A DNA stretch of 64,000 bases from Bacteroidia bacterium. GTDB lineage: Bacteria > Bacteroidota > Bacteroidia > B-17B0 > Aurantibacillaceae. How positions within the stretch are numbered: the first letter of the stretch is position 1; every line of letters starts with the position of its first letter. The notes under the pieces were generated by a model that saw only the letters and a program-made list of their open reading frames with translations, was not told the DNA's origin and did no database searches. Of the stretch, positions 63,532-64,000 are shown in pieces. The translations under genes were made by a program, and so were the position numbers. The DNA is taken from assembly GCA_026003255.1 (NCBI GenBank), contig BPGX01000002.1, forward strand, positions 310,001 through 374,000. The letters are read 5' to 3'.

Positions 63532-64000
63532 GTGCCTCAAAAACAGATTCAAATAATCCCCATACTTACTTTTTTTAGTGCTATTCTTTTAATTTTTTTG
63601 CTTTCCTGTAAAACAAAAAAAACAACAACAAAACCTATTGTTACAAATGTTGATACTACTGATAAATGTAAGTTGCCTATCAAATCTACACGGCAATTAA
63701 TTGAAAAAATGCAACAAAACACTTTTAACTACGAGTGGATTTATGCCCGTGCCGAAACAAAATTAGTTATTGACAGCGAAGATACGGACGTTGATATTAA
63801 AATCCGTTCTAAAAGAGACAGTGCTATTTTAATAACCGTTGAAGCCATTGGACTATTTGATGTAGCCAAAATTCTCATTACCAATGATTCTGTAAAGATG
63901 ATTATTTATCCCAAAAAGCAATACTTTTATGGTAGTATAGAAAACATATCCAAACTGCTTAACATCAATGCTGACCTTGATCTTATTCAATCTGTTTTAT
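63532..64000 (+). CDS. DUF4292 lipoprotein, N-terminal part (partial)
   Basis: The first 156 codons of an outer-membrane-biogenesis-type DUF4292 lipoprotein, cut by the window end. The lipobox is IFLLSC (Cys26 from the GTG start at 63532). The body has NYEWIYARAETKLVIDS, DVDIKIRSKRDSAILITV and IGLFDVAKILITNDSVKMI, which resemble LolB/LolA-like beta sheets. It follows the TPR gene by 17 bases. The start codon (GTG) is my choice; no ATG is available upstream in frame. Confidence 0.85.
   Translation, partial: MPQKQIQIIPILTFFSAILLIFLLSCKTKKTTTKPIVTNVDTTDKCKLPIKSTRQLIEKMQQNTFNYEWIYARAETKLVIDSEDTDVDIKIRSKRDSAILITVEAIGLFDVAKILITNDSVKMIIYPKKQYFYGSIENISKLLNINADLDLIQSVL

Noticed and set aside
1-64000. 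CRISPR array, prophage, integron or toxin-antitoxin module.
   Set aside because: No evenly spaced direct repeats, integrase, phage structural genes or paired toxin gene are visible; the YwqK-like protein has a signal peptide and no partner toxin.

Overview
The window is AT-rich DNA from a member of the Bacteroidota. The evidence is two proteins with C-terminal type IX secretion (T9SS) sorting domains, many lipoproteins, TonB/HmuY nutrient uptake, a BT_3928-type DoxX protein, a class II (B12-dependent) ribonucleotide reductase, and a repeated TAnnTTTG promoter element just upstream of start codons with no obvious Shine-Dalgarno sequences. A Chitinophagales-like or Saprospirales-like lineage is possible, but the window does not settle this. 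I see no phage, CRISPR array, rRNA or plasmid functions; the only mobile DNA is a decayed IS30-type remnant near 41.2-42.0 kb.

Layout. 1-12 kb is read leftwards: a partial nrdJ, a six-gene operon (7920 to 1177) built around a large TerB-like/ABC export protein, and a four-gene operon (11820 to 7997) with a secreted PHP-like protein, an oligopeptide-binding lipoprotein and a membrane J-domain protein. 12-16 kb is rightward: SirB2-like/cytochrome c fusion, HflX, a dicarboxylate or glutamate symporter and a MORN-repeat protein, followed by leftward ispE. 17-23 kb holds an SPFH protein, ComEC and an M1 peptidase, each readable only after removing single inserted bases. 23-39 kb is a rightward run: photolyase, bioFDA, DoxX-redoxin, lytic transglycosylase, LpxH-like, fused peptide-ABC ATPase, RNA ligase-like, 3-hydroxyacyl-CoA dehydrogenase, a lipoprotein, VWA, nucleoside phosphorylase and a SirB1-like protein. 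Two tandem leftward SUMF1-like paralogues and the IS remnant follow.

42.1-48.1 kb is the most distinctive system. It is a five-gene operon encoding a T9SS-sorted HmuY-like protein, a lipid-anchored CbiX/CbiK-type chelatase, a PepSY membrane protein, a TonB-dependent receptor and a HmuY-like lipoprotein. A Fur-family-style 7-1-7 palindrome lies between its promoter and first start codon. I read it as a porphyrin or metal capture-and-dechelation system at the outer membrane and in the periplasm. 48-53 kb carries an LptF/G permease, a glycosyltransferase, Der, and a striking fusion of a histone H1-like lysine-rich tail to a Bcp-type peroxiredoxin, then tRNA-Val. 53.5-60.6 kb is mostly leftward (Wzi/RemB-type barrel, cysS, UvrD, NlpC/P60 lipoprotein) with tRNA-Asn between. 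60.7-64 kb is a rightward cell-envelope run (nucleotidyltransferase, TPR lipoprotein, DUF4292 lipoprotein cut by the window end).

Every broken gene, apart from the IS remnant, is broken only by single extra bases. At least three of these lie in runs of six identical bases, and five fall within about 120 bases of cysS. This one-sided pattern points to local sequence or assembly errors rather than gene decay, so these genes are annotated with corrected readings.
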